Positions 18,846 through 27,572 of a stretch of DNA of 64,000 nucleotides are shown here, piece by piece. The number at the start of each line of letters is the position of its first letter. The first letter of the stretch is position 1. The position numbers were made by a program, and so were the translations under genes. The notes below the pieces were generated by a model. That model made no database searches. It worked only from the letters and a program-made list of their open reading frames with translations, and was not told where the DNA came from. The stretch is from GCA-002727735 sp038134525 (GTDB lineage Bacteria; Bacteroidota; Bacteroidia; Flavobacteriales_D; Parvicellaceae): assembly GCA_038134525.1 (NCBI GenBank), contig JAYPVI010000007.1, positions 1 through 64,000 on the forward strand. Direction: 5' to 3'.

Positions 18846-20033
18846 TTACTCTTGAATTGCTTTAATTCCAGGAAGAACTTTCCCCTCTAAATATTCTAAC
18901 ATAGCTCCACCTCCAGTAGAAACGTGACTTACTTTATTTGCTAAGTTAAATTGATTCACGGCAGCAACACTATCCCCTCCTCCTACAAGTGAAAATGCTC
19001 CATTTTCGGTAGCCTCAGCAACTGCATTTGCTATAGAAACTGTTCCCCTCTGATAATTGGACATCTCAAAAACACCCATTGGACCGTTCCATAAGATTAG
19101 AGCTGAATTTTTAATAACCGTTGAGAAAATAGAAATTGATTCAACACCAATATCTAGTCCCATTTGGTCTTCAGGTATTGCATTAATGGAATGAGAAAAT
19201 ACATCTACCTCATTACTAAATTCTTTAGCGGTAATTGTGTCAACTGGTAAATGAATTTTAACATTATTTTTTGACGCCTTTTCTAACACATTTTTTGCCA
19301 CTGATAGGTAATCGTCTTCAACTAATGACTTACCTATTTTTCCACCCATAGCCTTAATGAAGGTATATGCCATACCACCTCCAATTATGATATGATCTAC
19401 TTTGGAAATTAAATTGGATAATATGGTGATTTTCGAAGATACTTTAGCCCCACCAACTATTGCAGTTAGTGGATGGCCATCAGATTCTAAAACCTTTTCA
19501 ACACTTTTAATCTCACTTTCAAGAAGACTTCCGAACATCTTATTTTCTTTAAAATAATTTGCAATCACTGCAGTAGATGCATGTGCTCTGTGTGCTGTTC
19601 CAAAGGCATCATTAATGTAAATATCTCCATGTTTAGCTAGCTTTGAGGCAAATGAAAAATCTCCTTTTTTTTCTTGAGCATAGAATCTGAGATTTTCTAA
19701 AAGAACTACTTGACCGTTTTGGAGATTTTCAGTCAATTCAAAGGCTTCTTGACCAATACAATCTTCCGCAAAAGATATGGGCTGACCCAAATGTTTTTCC
19801 ACTGTGCTGACAATTTGCCTTAGAGAAAATTTCTTTTCAAATTCATCGTTAGGTCTTCCAAGGTGAGACATTAAAACCACAGATCCATTGCTATCTAAAA
19901 CTTTTTTAATGGTAGGAATAGCCAACCTTATTCGTGTGTCATCCATCACTTTACCATTATTATCAATGGGAACGTTAAAGTCTACTCTGATAAGCGCCCT
20001 TTTATTCAGAAAGTCAACTGAATTTATATTCAT
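18846..20033 (-). CDS. pgk: Phosphoglycerate kinase
   Basis: A 395-residue PGK, the ATP-forming step of glycolysis (1,3-bisphosphoglycerate + ADP). The ATG at 20033 (MNINSVDFLNKRALIRVDFNVP) is chosen over a frame extension of 14 residues. Motifs seen: RVDFNVPID near the N-terminus, MSHLGRP, LLENLRFYAQE, AFGTAHRAHAST, the hinge IVGGAKVSSKI, and the nucleotide loop GGGDSVAAVNQF with STGGGAMLEYLEGK at the end. Length and motifs are normal. It is divergent from xth across 82 bases, which hold the promoters of both genes. Confidence 0.98.
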   Translation of the reverse strand: MNINSVDFLNKRALIRVDFNVPIDNNGKVMDDTRIRLAIPTIKKVLDSNGSVVLMSHLGRPNDEFEKKFSLRQIVSTVEKHLGQPISFAEDCIGQEAFELTENLQNGQVVLLENLRFYAQEKKGDFSFASKLAKHGDIYINDAFGTAHRAHASTAVIANYFKENKMFGSLLESEIKSVEKVLESDGHPLTAIVGGAKVSSKITILSNLISKVDHIIIGGGMAYTFIKAMGGKIGKSLVEDDYLSVAKNVLEKASKNNVKIHLPVDTITAKEFSNEVDVFSHSINAIPEDQMGLDIGVESISIFSTVIKNSALILWNGPMGVFEMSNYQRGTVSIANAVAEATENGAFSLVGGGDSVAAVNQFNLANKVSHVSTGGGAMLEYLEGKVLPGIKAIQE

Positions 20034-20115
20034 AAATAATGATTTTAATAATCCATGCGAAAATATTCTATTCAAAAAGAATTCTTACATTCATATAAGA
20101 ATTTTTTTTATCCCC

Positions 20116-20880
20116 ATGAAATTAATCTCTTGGAATTTAAATGGTATAAGGGCTGTTCAAAAAAAAGGGCTTGCAAAAATCATTGATCATTTGAACGCAG
20201 ACATTATTGGTTTTCAAGAAACAAAAGCTCAAGACAATCAAGTTAGAGAAGCATTACAAGAAATACAAGGCTATCATATATATGCTAGCAGTGCAATCAA
20301 AAAGGGATATAGTGGAACAGCAATCATCACCAAAAAAGAGCCCATTGAAATCACCTATGGCCTAGGTATTGAAGAACATGATCAGGAAGGAAGGATTATT
20401 ACGGCAGAATACGAACATTTTTTCTTCATTACAACCTATGTACCAAATAGTGGTGGTGATTTACACCGATTAACATACCGCGCTAAATGGGATAAAGATC
20501 TCTTAGCTTTTATAGAACTAAAAAATAAAACAAAACCCGTATTTCTTTGTGGTGATTTGAATGTGGCTCATCAACCAATTGATTTAAAAAACCCCATATC
20601 AAATTACAATAAAACTCCTGGGTACACCCAACAAGAAATTGATGGTATGACCAATTTTATTAATGCTGGTTTTACTGATACTTTTAGACATTTTTACCCT
20701 GAAGAAATAAAATATTCATGGTGGAGTTACCGATTTAATTCTAGAGCAAAGAATGTGGGATGGAGATTAGATTATTTTTTGGCAAGCCAAAAAGGACTTA
20801 ATATGGTTAAAGATGCCTTTATTTTAAATGATGTTATGGGATCAGATCATTGTCCTGTTGGCATTGAATTAAGTAGATGA
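20116..20880 (+). CDS. xth: Exodeoxyribonuclease III (AP endonuclease)
   Basis: A 254-residue exonuclease III-family enzyme that incises DNA at abasic sites in base excision repair. The ATG at 20116 starts at the family's normal N-terminus (MKLISWNLNGIRA). An open frame reaches further upstream, but it overlaps pgk antisense and lacks family character. Catalytic motifs: WNLNGIRA, IGFQETKAQ (metal-binding Glu), YVPNSGGD, CGDLNVAHQPIDL (Asp/Asn) and the closing GSDHCPVGIEL (Asp-His). The next gene overlaps its stop by four bases (ATGA). Confidence 0.96.
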   Translation: MKLISWNLNGIRAVQKKGLAKIIDHLNADIIGFQETKAQDNQVREALQEIQGYHIYASSAIKKGYSGTAIITKKEPIEITYGLGIEEHDQEGRIITAEYEHFFFITTYVPNSGGDLHRLTYRAKWDKDLLAFIELKNKTKPVFLCGDLNVAHQPIDLKNPISNYNKTPGYTQQEIDGMTNFINAGFTDTFRHFYPEEIKYSWWSYRFNSRAKNVGWRLDYFLASQKGLNMVKDAFILNDVMGSDHCPVGIELSR

Positions 20881-21803
20881 TGAAATATTTACATATGATT
20901 ATTTCTATGTTGATTATCAATGGAATATTCACTCAACAACTTGAAAATAGTGGATTTGAGCAATGGGAAAATGTTGGAACGGGAGAAGAAGAGCCCGTTT
21001 CATGGAGTTCAACTAAAACATCTGACAACAATTCACTAAACGGACTTGCTCCTCAAGTAATCAATCGAACTACAGATTCTCATTCTGGCACTTATGCTGC
21101 AAAATTAACCAACAAAAATGTACCATTTGTAAATATAGTAGCGAATGGCATACTTACCAATGGAATTATTCATACTACAACTAATCCTCAGGATTCTTAC
21201 GTTTATTCCGATGTAAACAGTAGTGATCATAACCTACCGTTTACATCCTATCCAGACAGCATCACAGGCTGGTACAAATACAATCCTCAAGGCAATGACA
21301 TTGGCAATATTCAAGTCCTCATTCACGGGAGTTATGGTCAACTTCCTATTAATGCATCTACAAGCATCATAGCTTTAGCAGATTTTGACTTTTCTGCAAG
21401 TTCAAATTGGACTAGGTTTAGCACGCCATTTAATTACTACCCTACAATTAATAATCCTGCTTATATTCTTTGTAATATAAGTGCTGGAGATAGTACACAA
21501 GCTGTAGATAATAGTGAATTAATTATTGATGATCTAGAATTGATTTACAATACCACAACTATTTCAAATGACAACACATATTCATGTGTTGCCCAATATA
21601 TTAACGAACAGATACATGTACTCAACCTTAAGAAAGAAATGAATTTTTTAATTTACAATATTCAAGGACAATTATTTAAGGAAGGGAAGGTAGGTAGTTT
21701 TAATCAATCGATTAACATTTGTCTTAACGCTGGAATTTATTTTATTTGCCTAAACGACAAAGATGACTTTCAAACAGTAAAGCTGATTGTTAACGCACCA
21801 TAG
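20877..21803 (+). CDS. Secreted PCMD-like domain protein with T9SS type A-like C-terminus
   Basis: A 308-residue protein starting inside the xth stop codon (ATGATGA; a second ATG at 20880 is equally possible). Signal peptide of about 20 residues. The central region (LENSGFEQWENV...PVSWSS...SHSGTYAAKL...GWYKYNP...VDNSELIIDDLELIYN) is typical of PCMD-type jelly-roll domains of Bacteroidota, often linked to carbohydrate binding. The last ~75 residues (INEQIHVLNLKKEMNFLIYNIQGQLFKEGKVG...LNAGIYFICLND) match the T9SS type A sorting domain. Ligand unknown. Coupling to xth is probably only positional. Confidence 0.8.
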   Translation: MMKYLHMIISMLIINGIFTQQLENSGFEQWENVGTGEEEPVSWSSTKTSDNNSLNGLAPQVINRTTDSHSGTYAAKLTNKNVPFVNIVANGILTNGIIHTTTNPQDSYVYSDVNSSDHNLPFTSYPDSITGWYKYNPQGNDIGNIQVLIHGSYGQLPINASTSIIALADFDFSASSNWTRFSTPFNYYPTINNPAYILCNISAGDSTQAVDNSELIIDDLELIYNTTTISNDNTYSCVAQYINEQIHVLNLKKEMNFLIYNIQGQLFKEGKVGSFNQSINICLNAGIYFICLNDKDDFQTVKLIVNAP

Positions 21804-21807
21804 GATA

Positions 21808-22473
21808 TTATTTTACCGATTTTAATTTGTTTTTTAGTGTTGATATTACCTTATTTTGTTGTTGAATTTCAACTTTTTTTAGTTCCTGTTCATTTTGTTT
21901 TAATTCAATTTCTTTTTCCGCATTAATAATGGATCTTTTCCATGATTCGATGTCCTGTTCCAATTTTGATTTATCTTTTATAAGCTGATTAAGCTCTTTA
22001 TCTAATCTGCTTGCGTTATTTTCTTCTTCTTTTATCCTCTCTTGCAAGGCAGATAAAGTAGTTTGTATAGCAAAACTTAATAATTGCTCCTTGAAAACTT
22101 TTGATTTCGTATTGTGTTCATTAGCATTTAAAAATGCACCTCCAAGGTCAACAGCTGTAATAAATTCTATATAATTCGCTTTTTCATTGCAAAATGCATA
22201 AGTATCAAAAACATTTTCTCCCATTTTTTTAAAAGAAGCATTATCAGCAAAAAACTCATGTTTTTTTTCATCTAATTTGGCACCCCAACCTTTCATCATT
22301 TTTTTCCACGCTTTTTCAATATCTTGGATATTTGATTCATAAATTTGAACGGAAAAGCCATGATGAGAATCTTTTGAAAATTGAAAGTTTGATTCGGTTA
22401 CTTGAAATTGATATTGTGCATTTAGCATGAAGAATACATTTGCAAAAATTATTAAAAAAATTAACTTTTTCAT
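21808..22473 (-). CDS. Secreted coiled-coil protein of unknown function
   Basis: A 221-residue protein with a signal peptide (MKKLIFLIIFANVFFMLNAQ). Residues 20-130 form a compact domain that includes VDLGGAFLNANEH. Residues ~145-221 form a continuous coiled coil (LQERIKEEENNASRLDKELNQL to NKVISTLKNKLKSVK), strongly charged with heptad hydrophobics. It is the last gene of an apparent four-gene operon (dnaJ-like, cyclophilin, HU-SPOR, this) with one base between stop and start. Periplasmic location is predicted; function is unknown. Confidence 0.75.
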   Translation of the reverse strand: MKKLIFLIIFANVFFMLNAQYQFQVTESNFQFSKDSHHGFSVQIYESNIQDIEKAWKKMMKGWGAKLDEKKHEFFADNASFKKMGENVFDTYAFCNEKANYIEFITAVDLGGAFLNANEHNTKSKVFKEQLLSFAIQTTLSALQERIKEEENNASRLDKELNQLIKDKSKLEQDIESWKRSIINAEKEIELKQNEQELKKVEIQQQNKVISTLKNKLKSVK

Positions 22474-22474
22474 T

Positions 22475-23263
22475 TCATATTTTTTTTATCCAACCATTGA
22501 TTTTATTAGATTCTAAAAAAGATTTTGCTGCTGACTTCTCTGATGATATATATACAGAAACCCAGTATAATGAATGCCCATTGTAAATGATTTTACATTG
22601 AAATCGCTCATTTTGAATAAGTGTTTCATATAATCCTATTGCATTACTCTTCTGACTGAAGGTCCCAGCAATTATAATGTACTGATCTTCATATTTATTT
22701 TGAAGTTCTATCAAAGGACCTGATTTTGTAAGTTCAGGGTTTGGAATTATTGTATTTAGTATTTCAATTGAATCGGTATCCAATTCACTCAAAATGGAAG
22801 TATCTTGATTTTGGGCGGTAATTTCTGTTGATTTCACAAAAGACACTGTAATGTCTTCATCAACTATTTCCTTTTGTACAGTCATCAAGTATAAAACAAT
22901 AGAAAGTGAAGCAAATAAGATAGAGAGGAGTCCAAATAATAAGATTTTACTTTTCTTGTATTTTATCTGGTTGTTAAATACCAATTTATCATCTTGTATC
23001 ATCAATGTACCGTAGCCCTTGAACATAAAAGACTTCTTATCTCTTAATTCATCATTAATGAAATTAAACCACTTTGAAGATAAAGAGGTTGCCTTTTCAT
23101 TTTCCCATTTTAATTCTTCTTTTAGAAACTTCAAAAATTTTCCATCGTGATAGGTGGAAAATGAATCAAATTTCGGGTTCCCATTATTCCATGAAAAAGA
23201 GCCAACATTTGGAATATTTATTTGATCATAACTCTTTACCGCTTCAAAAAAGAATTTTTCCAT
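22475..23263 (-). CDS. HU-CCDC81-like and SPOR domain membrane protein
   Basis: A 262-residue protein. Residues 1-95 resemble the HU-CCDC81 domain found before SPOR domains in Bacteroidota (INIPNVGSFSW...FMFKGYGTLMIQDDKLVF). One membrane helix follows (ILLFGLLSILFASLSIVLYLMTV, ~105-128), then a linker and a C-terminal SPOR domain (YIIIAGTFSQKSNAIGLYETLIQNERFQCKI...YWVSVYISSEKSAAKSFL). SPOR domains bind denuded glycan strands at division septa, so a role at the septum with the N-terminal half in the cytoplasm is inferred. It overlaps the cyclophilin stop by one base. Confidence 0.85.
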   Translation of the reverse strand: MEKFFFEAVKSYDQINIPNVGSFSWNNGNPKFDSFSTYHDGKFLKFLKEELKWENEKATSLSSKWFNFINDELRDKKSFMFKGYGTLMIQDDKLVFNNQIKYKKSKILLFGLLSILFASLSIVLYLMTVQKEIVDEDITVSFVKSTEITAQNQDTSILSELDTDSIEILNTIIPNPELTKSGPLIELQNKYEDQYIIIAGTFSQKSNAIGLYETLIQNERFQCKIIYNGHSLYWVSVYISSEKSAAKSFLESNKINGWIKKI

Positions 23264-24063
23264 TATTTAAGCACTTTCATAGATAAATATACATTTTTTA
23301 AAGGCCTATTTTTATCATCTGTAATGACTTGACTTATTTTATCTACTACATTCATTCCACTAATTACTTCGCCAAAAACAGTATAATCATTATCCAAATG
23401 GGGATTTCCACCATACTTCCTGTAAATTTTTCTATTTTTTTCAGGAATATCAATTTGATAGGTTTCTTCTAATTTATCCATGTACTTATCTGAAATTGGA
23501 CCTTTTTGAATAATATAAAAATTGTATGCACTTGAAGATTTATCATGTTTAGAAGCGTCTTGATAATACTGTTCTTGAACAGCCATGGCTAAAGCACCTC
23601 TTTTATGAACATGATGAGCATTAATCTCAGAGGGAATTTTATAATTGCCGATTTGAGCTATTCTATTAAACATTTTATGATCATCACTATTGCCCCCTTG
23701 TATCATGAAATGATGAATTACCCTGTAAAATAGAGTTGAATCATAAAAACCTTTTTTAATTAACATGATAAAATTAGCTCTGTGTAGAGGAGTATCTTCG
23801 TAAAGTTTAAGTTTAATGTTACCATATGACGTTTCTATAAGTATCCTTGTTTCAGGGTTTGATTTTCCAAAGGTTTTCAACTTATGAACTACATTTTGAT
23901 TAGTGATGAGTTTTGCATATTTATTGTTTATCAAATTAGGTTCTTTTTTTACAGCTTTTTTCTCTTTATTAACTTCTACCGATTCTATTCTAAGCTTCTT
24001 AGAGTTTGACTGACAACCTAAAAATTGAAAGAAAAGAATCAATATTAAAAGGTAATTTCTCAC
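23263..24063 (-). CDS. Cyclophilin-type peptidyl-prolyl isomerase lipoprotein
   Basis: A 266-residue protein. I choose the GTG at 24063 because it overlaps the upstream TGA as GTGA and gives a clean lipoprotein signal (RNYLLILILFFQFLGC). The longer frame to 24132 lies inside the upstream gene. The cyclophilin domain covers ~residues 65-266: LIETSYGNIKLKLYEDTPLHRANFIML, FYDSTLFYRVIHHFMIQGG (Arg/Phe active-site region), and HLDNDYTVFGEVISGMNVVDKI. It has an insert between the two halves, as many Bacteroidota periplasmic PPIases do. Likely a proline isomerase folding factor at the periplasmic face of a membrane. Confidence 0.88.
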   Translation of the reverse strand: MRNYLLILILFFQFLGCQSNSKKLRIESVEVNKEKKAVKKEPNLINNKYAKLITNQNVVHKLKTFGKSNPETRILIETSYGNIKLKLYEDTPLHRANFIMLIKKGFYDSTLFYRVIHHFMIQGGNSDDHKMFNRIAQIGNYKIPSEINAHHVHKRGALAMAVQEQYYQDASKHDKSSSAYNFYIIQKGPISDKYMDKLEETYQIDIPEKNRKIYRKYGGNPHLDNDYTVFGEVISGMNVVDKISQVITDDKNRPLKNVYLSMKVLK

Positions 24064-24890
24064 GAGGAAATAACTGAAATAATAAATGACAACAATGTTA
24101 ATGAAGCAAAACCACTTACAAAATAAACACAAAACACATGCAAGAAATTAGGGCCCTTAGAAATTAAAGTAATTACTGGGGTTAGTAAAAACACCAAGAA
24201 AATGTAAGCAGCTTTGTAAACGCTGTAATGATTAAAAATAACAACATTGTTTTCAGTGTGATAGAAAGTGAGCGTAACTAATTCATTAAAAATAGGTGTT
24301 AATTGGCATTTGTAATTTACTTTTTTTGAAAACTCTAAATTTTTAATGTCATCCAAATGAATGGCAAATTCGCCTATGAATTCATCTGTTTCTCTATCCT
24401 TGAAAAGCAACACATCTTTTTGAGTTGCCATATCCACGTAACTTCGGTAATAATTCACTTCTATATCATGGGTGTTCATAACCATAAAGTCAAGAAAAAT
24501 TAAAAATGCAAAACCTATACAAACCCAGCTAATTAAGGGATAAATCCACCCTAAAGAAGAGAGCTGGATTTTATGATACGTTATTTCTGCAATTCTTTCT
24601 TCTTGATCCTTTTTGTATCGAGCGTACTTTTTTGCCCATTGCATTCTTTTTTTAAGCTCTTCTTCTTTAGCTTTTGCTTTATTTTCTTGAAAAGGCTGCT
24701 TATCGTTTTGAAGTGTTGATTCATCCATTATATGAGCATAGGCCTCATTAATTAAAATGAATTTCTCATTGGCTTTTTTGTCATCATTTTTATCTGGATG
24801 ATATTTCATTGCCAATCTTCTGTATGCCCTTTTTACAAGAGCTTTATCGGATTGATCTGGAAGTCCTAATATTTGATAATATTTTTTCAT
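24060..24890 (-). CDS. DnaJ-domain membrane protein
   Basis: A 276-residue protein. An N-terminal J domain (residues 1-58, MKKYYQILGLPDQ...YHPDKNDD with the HPD motif) is followed by a basic/acidic helix (~70-100), one membrane helix (~115-140, PLISWVCIGFAFLIFLDFMVM), and two more near the C-terminus (AAYIFLVFLLTPVITLI and VYFVSGFASLTLLSFIISVI). The J domain stimulates DnaK ATPase; this protein would recruit DnaK to the membrane. First gene of the operon with a cyclophilin and a SPOR protein. It lacks the zinc-finger and C-terminal domains of DnaJ proper. Confidence 0.87.
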   Translation of the reverse strand: MKKYYQILGLPDQSDKALVKRAYRRLAMKYHPDKNDDKKANEKFILINEAYAHIMDESTLQNDKQPFQENKAKAKEEELKKRMQWAKKYARYKKDQEERIAEITYHKIQLSSLGWIYPLISWVCIGFAFLIFLDFMVMNTHDIEVNYYRSYVDMATQKDVLLFKDRETDEFIGEFAIHLDDIKNLEFSKKVNYKCQLTPIFNELVTLTFYHTENNVVIFNHYSVYKAAYIFLVFLLTPVITLISKGPNFLHVFCVYFVSGFASLTLLSFIISVISS

Positions 24891-24955
24891 TTAGAATACA
24901 GGGTTAAACTTAAGTATTTTTAACCTTGAACTAAATATTAATTAAACGTAATTTC

Positions 24956-24963
24956 TATATTTG
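24956..24963 (+). promoter_or_regulatory. Putative -7 promoter box (TATATTTG) of fabI
   Basis: TATATTTG is an exact TAnnTTTG match. It ends 23 bases before the fabI ATG, a plausible short leader. A TTG about 27 bases upstream is slightly too far to count as the -33 element. Confidence 0.5.
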
Positions 24964-24986
24964 ACAACAAGTACAATTAATAGAAT

Positions 24987-25796
24987 ATGAGCAATAACTT
25001 ATTGAAAGGAAAAAGAGGTATTATTTTCGGAGCGTTGAATGATATGTCAATTGCATGGAAAGTAGCTGAAAGAGCACATGAAGAAGGAGCTACTTTTACT
25101 TTAACCAATGCACCTATAGCCATGAGAATGGGTGCTATAAATGACTTGGCTGCTAAGACTAATTCAGAAGTAATACCTGCAGATGCTACATCTGTAGAAG
25201 ATTTAAAAACCCTATTTGAAAAATCACAAGAAATTCTTGGTGGAAAAATTGATTTTGTTCTCCATTCTATTGGAATGTCTCCCAACGTAAGGAAGAAAAA
25301 GAAATACACAGGACTTAATTATGAATGGTACAAACAAACGTTAGATGTTTCAGCAATGTCATTACATAAAACATTACAAGTTGCTTATGAAATGGACGCT
25401 ATAAATAATTGGGGTTCTGTTTTAGCTTTAACTTATATCGCTGCCCAACGCATATTCCCTGATTACAACGATATGGCAGATGCTAAATCACTCCTTGAAT
25501 CCATCACTAGAAGCTTTGGTTATCATTATGGGACTGCTAAGAAAGTGAGAGTAAATACCATTTCTCAATCACCAACGGTTACTACAGCAGGTAGCGGAGT
25601 TTCTGGCTTTGATAAATTCATAAGCTTCAGTGAAAATATGAGCCCTTTAGGAAATGCAGGAGCTTTAGATTGTGCAAACTATTGTATAGCCATGTTTAGC
25701 GATTTAACAAAATATGTAACCATGCAGAATTTATTCCATGATGGTGGGTTCTCATCAACAGGTGTAACCAATGCTGTAATGGACAGATTTGAGTAA
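24987..25796 (+). CDS. fabI: Enoyl-[acyl-carrier-protein] reductase (NADH)
   Basis: A 269-residue FabI-type short-chain dehydrogenase, the last reduction step of fatty-acid elongation. It begins LLKGKRGIIFGALNDMSIAWKVA, the FabI nucleotide-binding loop, which differs from classic SDRs. It continues with VLHSIGMSP and the Tyr-x6-Lys catalytic pair in YNDMADAK, then SQSPTVTTAGSGV (substrate loop) and MQNLFHDGGFSSTG at the end. Length is near the usual ~260. Followed without a gap by murF, whose ATG lies one base after the fabI stop. Confidence 0.95.
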   Translation: MSNNLLKGKRGIIFGALNDMSIAWKVAERAHEEGATFTLTNAPIAMRMGAINDLAAKTNSEVIPADATSVEDLKTLFEKSQEILGGKIDFVLHSIGMSPNVRKKKKYTGLNYEWYKQTLDVSAMSLHKTLQVAYEMDAINNWGSVLALTYIAAQRIFPDYNDMADAKSLLESITRSFGYHYGTAKKVRVNTISQSPTVTTAGSGVSGFDKFISFSENMSPLGNAGALDCANYCIAMFSDLTKYVTMQNLFHDGGFSSTGVTNAVMDRFE

Positions 25797-25797
25797 A

Positions 25798-27084
25798 ATG
25801 TTAAAGGAGATCTACCAAGCTTTCCTTTCTTGCAATCAAAACATAACTACTGATACAAGGAAAATTTCTAAAAACTGTATTTTCTTTGCGTTAAAAGGAC
25901 CTCATTTTAATGGAAATGAATTTGCTACAGAAGCAGTCAAAAAAGGAGCAGCTTATGTAATAATTGATGAAGAAGAATACAATGTTAAAGGTAAATCTTT
26001 TATAGTACCAGATGTTTTATCTATCCTTCAAAACCTATCAAACCACCACCGAAATCAATTTAAAATACCAGTTATAGGAATAACAGGTACTAATGGAAAA
26101 ACCACTACCAAAGAACTGATTGGAGAAGTGTTAAAGGTAAAGTACAACACACTCATTACAGAGGGTAATTTAAATAATCATATCGGTGTACCCTTGACAC
26201 TGTTAAAGTTAAATGAAGACCATGATATGGCAGTGATAGAAATGGGTGCCTCAAAGCGGGGTGATATCAAAGAATTAGTTGAAATAGCGAATCCTAATTA
26301 TGGTGTCATTACTAATATAGGAAAAGCCCACCTAGAAGGATTTGGATCTACAGATACCATTAAAAAAACAAAAATGGAGATGTATGACTACATTTTTAAA
26401 AATAATGGTTCGATTATATATAACATAGATGACGCTGTATTAAATAAAGTAATTAAAAATCCAAAAAATCATTTTGGATATGGAAAAAAAGCAGGTTTTA
26501 TAAATGGTGAAGTCATTGACTTTCACCCTACTATAGAAGTCAAAATTAATTTTCATAAAAAAGAACAAAAAATCAAAACTAGCTTACTTGGTGATTTCAA
26601 TCTGTACAATATATTATGTGCTGCTACTTTCGGCAAGATCTTTAAAATTGAGCCTGATTTGATTACTAAATCACTAGAAAACTATACTCCGTCAAACCAT
26701 AGGTCGCAACTCATTAGAACAAAGAAAAATACGATAATGGCAGATTGTTACAATGCCAATCCCACAAGTACCTTAGCTGCATTAACAAGTTTGTCCAGCA
26801 TGAAAGTTGACTATAAGATAGCCATATTAGGTGATATGCTTGAACTTGGGGAAAACGAAGAAAAAGAGCATGATTATATAGTTGATTTTTTAAAAAAAAA
26901 TAAAATAAACGGACTATTAATTGGTAAAATATTTTCAAAGTTAAAGTGTAATTTCCCTACATTTGAGAATGTTGATTTGGTCTTACCTTATCTGAAGAAG
27001 CAAGAGATAAAAAATTGCACTATTCTAATAAAAGGTTCAAGAGGTATTAAGCTTGAAAAGATTTTAGAACATCAAATTTTATAG
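25798..27084 (+). CDS. murF: UDP-N-acetylmuramoyl-tripeptide--D-alanyl-D-alanine ligase
   Basis: A 428-residue MurF that adds D-Ala-D-Ala to the UDP-MurNAc tripeptide in the cytoplasm. The ATG at 25798 is preferred to a TTG inside fabI. Motifs: TDTRKISKNCIFFALKGPHFNG (N-terminal domain), ATP loop GITGTNGKTTTKE (~94-106), EMGASKRGDI, NIGKAHLEGFGS and the MurF signature DCYNANPTS with AILGDMLELG. All key residues appear present. Co-directional with fabI, a small membrane protein and ybaB. Confidence 0.96.
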   Translation: MLKEIYQAFLSCNQNITTDTRKISKNCIFFALKGPHFNGNEFATEAVKKGAAYVIIDEEEYNVKGKSFIVPDVLSILQNLSNHHRNQFKIPVIGITGTNGKTTTKELIGEVLKVKYNTLITEGNLNNHIGVPLTLLKLNEDHDMAVIEMGASKRGDIKELVEIANPNYGVITNIGKAHLEGFGSTDTIKKTKMEMYDYIFKNNGSIIYNIDDAVLNKVIKNPKNHFGYGKKAGFINGEVIDFHPTIEVKINFHKKEQKIKTSLLGDFNLYNILCAATFGKIFKIEPDLITKSLENYTPSNHRSQLIRTKKNTIMADCYNANPTSTLAALTSLSSMKVDYKIAILGDMLELGENEEKEHDYIVDFLKKNKINGLLIGKIFSKLKCNFPTFENVDLVLPYLKKQEIKNCTILIKGSRGIKLEKILEHQIL

Positions 27085-27246
27085 ATGAGTCTAGGAGATT
27101 TTTTCATTACGTTTTTTGTAGCAGGAGTATTCGGCTTAGGCATTTATGTAGGCATTAAACTTTACAGATGGAATATGCGAGATTTTAAATCTCGAAAAGA
27201 AAGGAACGAAAGAATAAGATCTAATCAAGAAAATCAAAAGAAATAA
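27085..27246 (+). CDS. Small single-helix membrane protein of unknown function (53 aa)
   Basis: The ATG immediately follows the murF stop, and the TAA is one base before the ybaB start, so the frame exactly fills the gap between the two genes. The product starts MSLGDFFITFFVAGVFGLGI, one hydrophobic helix of ~20 residues, followed by YVGIKLYRW and a highly basic tail (RDFKSRKERNERIRSNQENQKK). Topology would be N-out/C-in by the positive-inside rule. I do not recognise a family. The exact fit between neighbours argues that it is real. Confidence 0.65.
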   Translation: MSLGDFFITFFVAGVFGLGIYVGIKLYRWNMRDFKSRKERNERIRSNQENQKK

Positions 27247-27247
27247 T

Positions 27248-27568
27248 ATGTTTGGAAATCAAAATATGCAAGATATGATGGCAAAACTGCAAGAGATGCA
27301 AGGTGCCGTTGAGGATTCAAAAAAAAGATTAGAAAATATCTATGTTAAAGGAGATGCTTTTGATGGGAAAATACGATTTGTATTAGATGGTAACCGTCAA
27401 TTAAAAGAGTTGTTTATTGATGATGAAATCATGAAACAAACACCCAAGGATGAAATCATTCAAAATTTAATTGATGCTTTCAATAAAGCCATCAAGGATG
27501 CTGATCATGTAAATGAAAATGAAATGAAAAGTACTGCCTTTAATATTATACCTGGAATGGGAAAATAA
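27248..27568 (+). CDS. ybaB: YbaB/EbfC family nucleoid-associated protein
   Basis: A 106-residue protein of the YbaB/EbfC family (DNA-binding dimer, tweezer-like). It has the usual N-terminal helix (MQDMMAKLQEMQGAVEDSKKRLENIYVKG) and the conserved core (FDGKIRFVLDGNRQLKELFIDDEIM...DEIIQNLIDAFNKAIKDADHVNENEM). Length is normal. The usual dnaX-recR neighbourhood of other bacteria is absent; here it ends a fabI-murF-small protein run. Converges on zupT. Confidence 0.88.
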   Translation: MFGNQNMQDMMAKLQEMQGAVEDSKKRLENIYVKGDAFDGKIRFVLDGNRQLKELFIDDEIMKQTPKDEIIQNLIDAFNKAIKDADHVNENEMKSTAFNIIPGMGK

Positions 27569-27572
27569 ATAG

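Noticed and set aside
19888..20115. N-terminal extension of exonuclease III
   Set aside because: It is antisense to pgk and without family similarity; the ATG at 20116 gives the canonical N-terminus.
24064..24132. Upstream start of the cyclophilin gene
   Set aside because: It lies inside the DnaJ-like gene; the GTG at 24063 overlaps the stop as GTGA and yields a proper lipoprotein signal.
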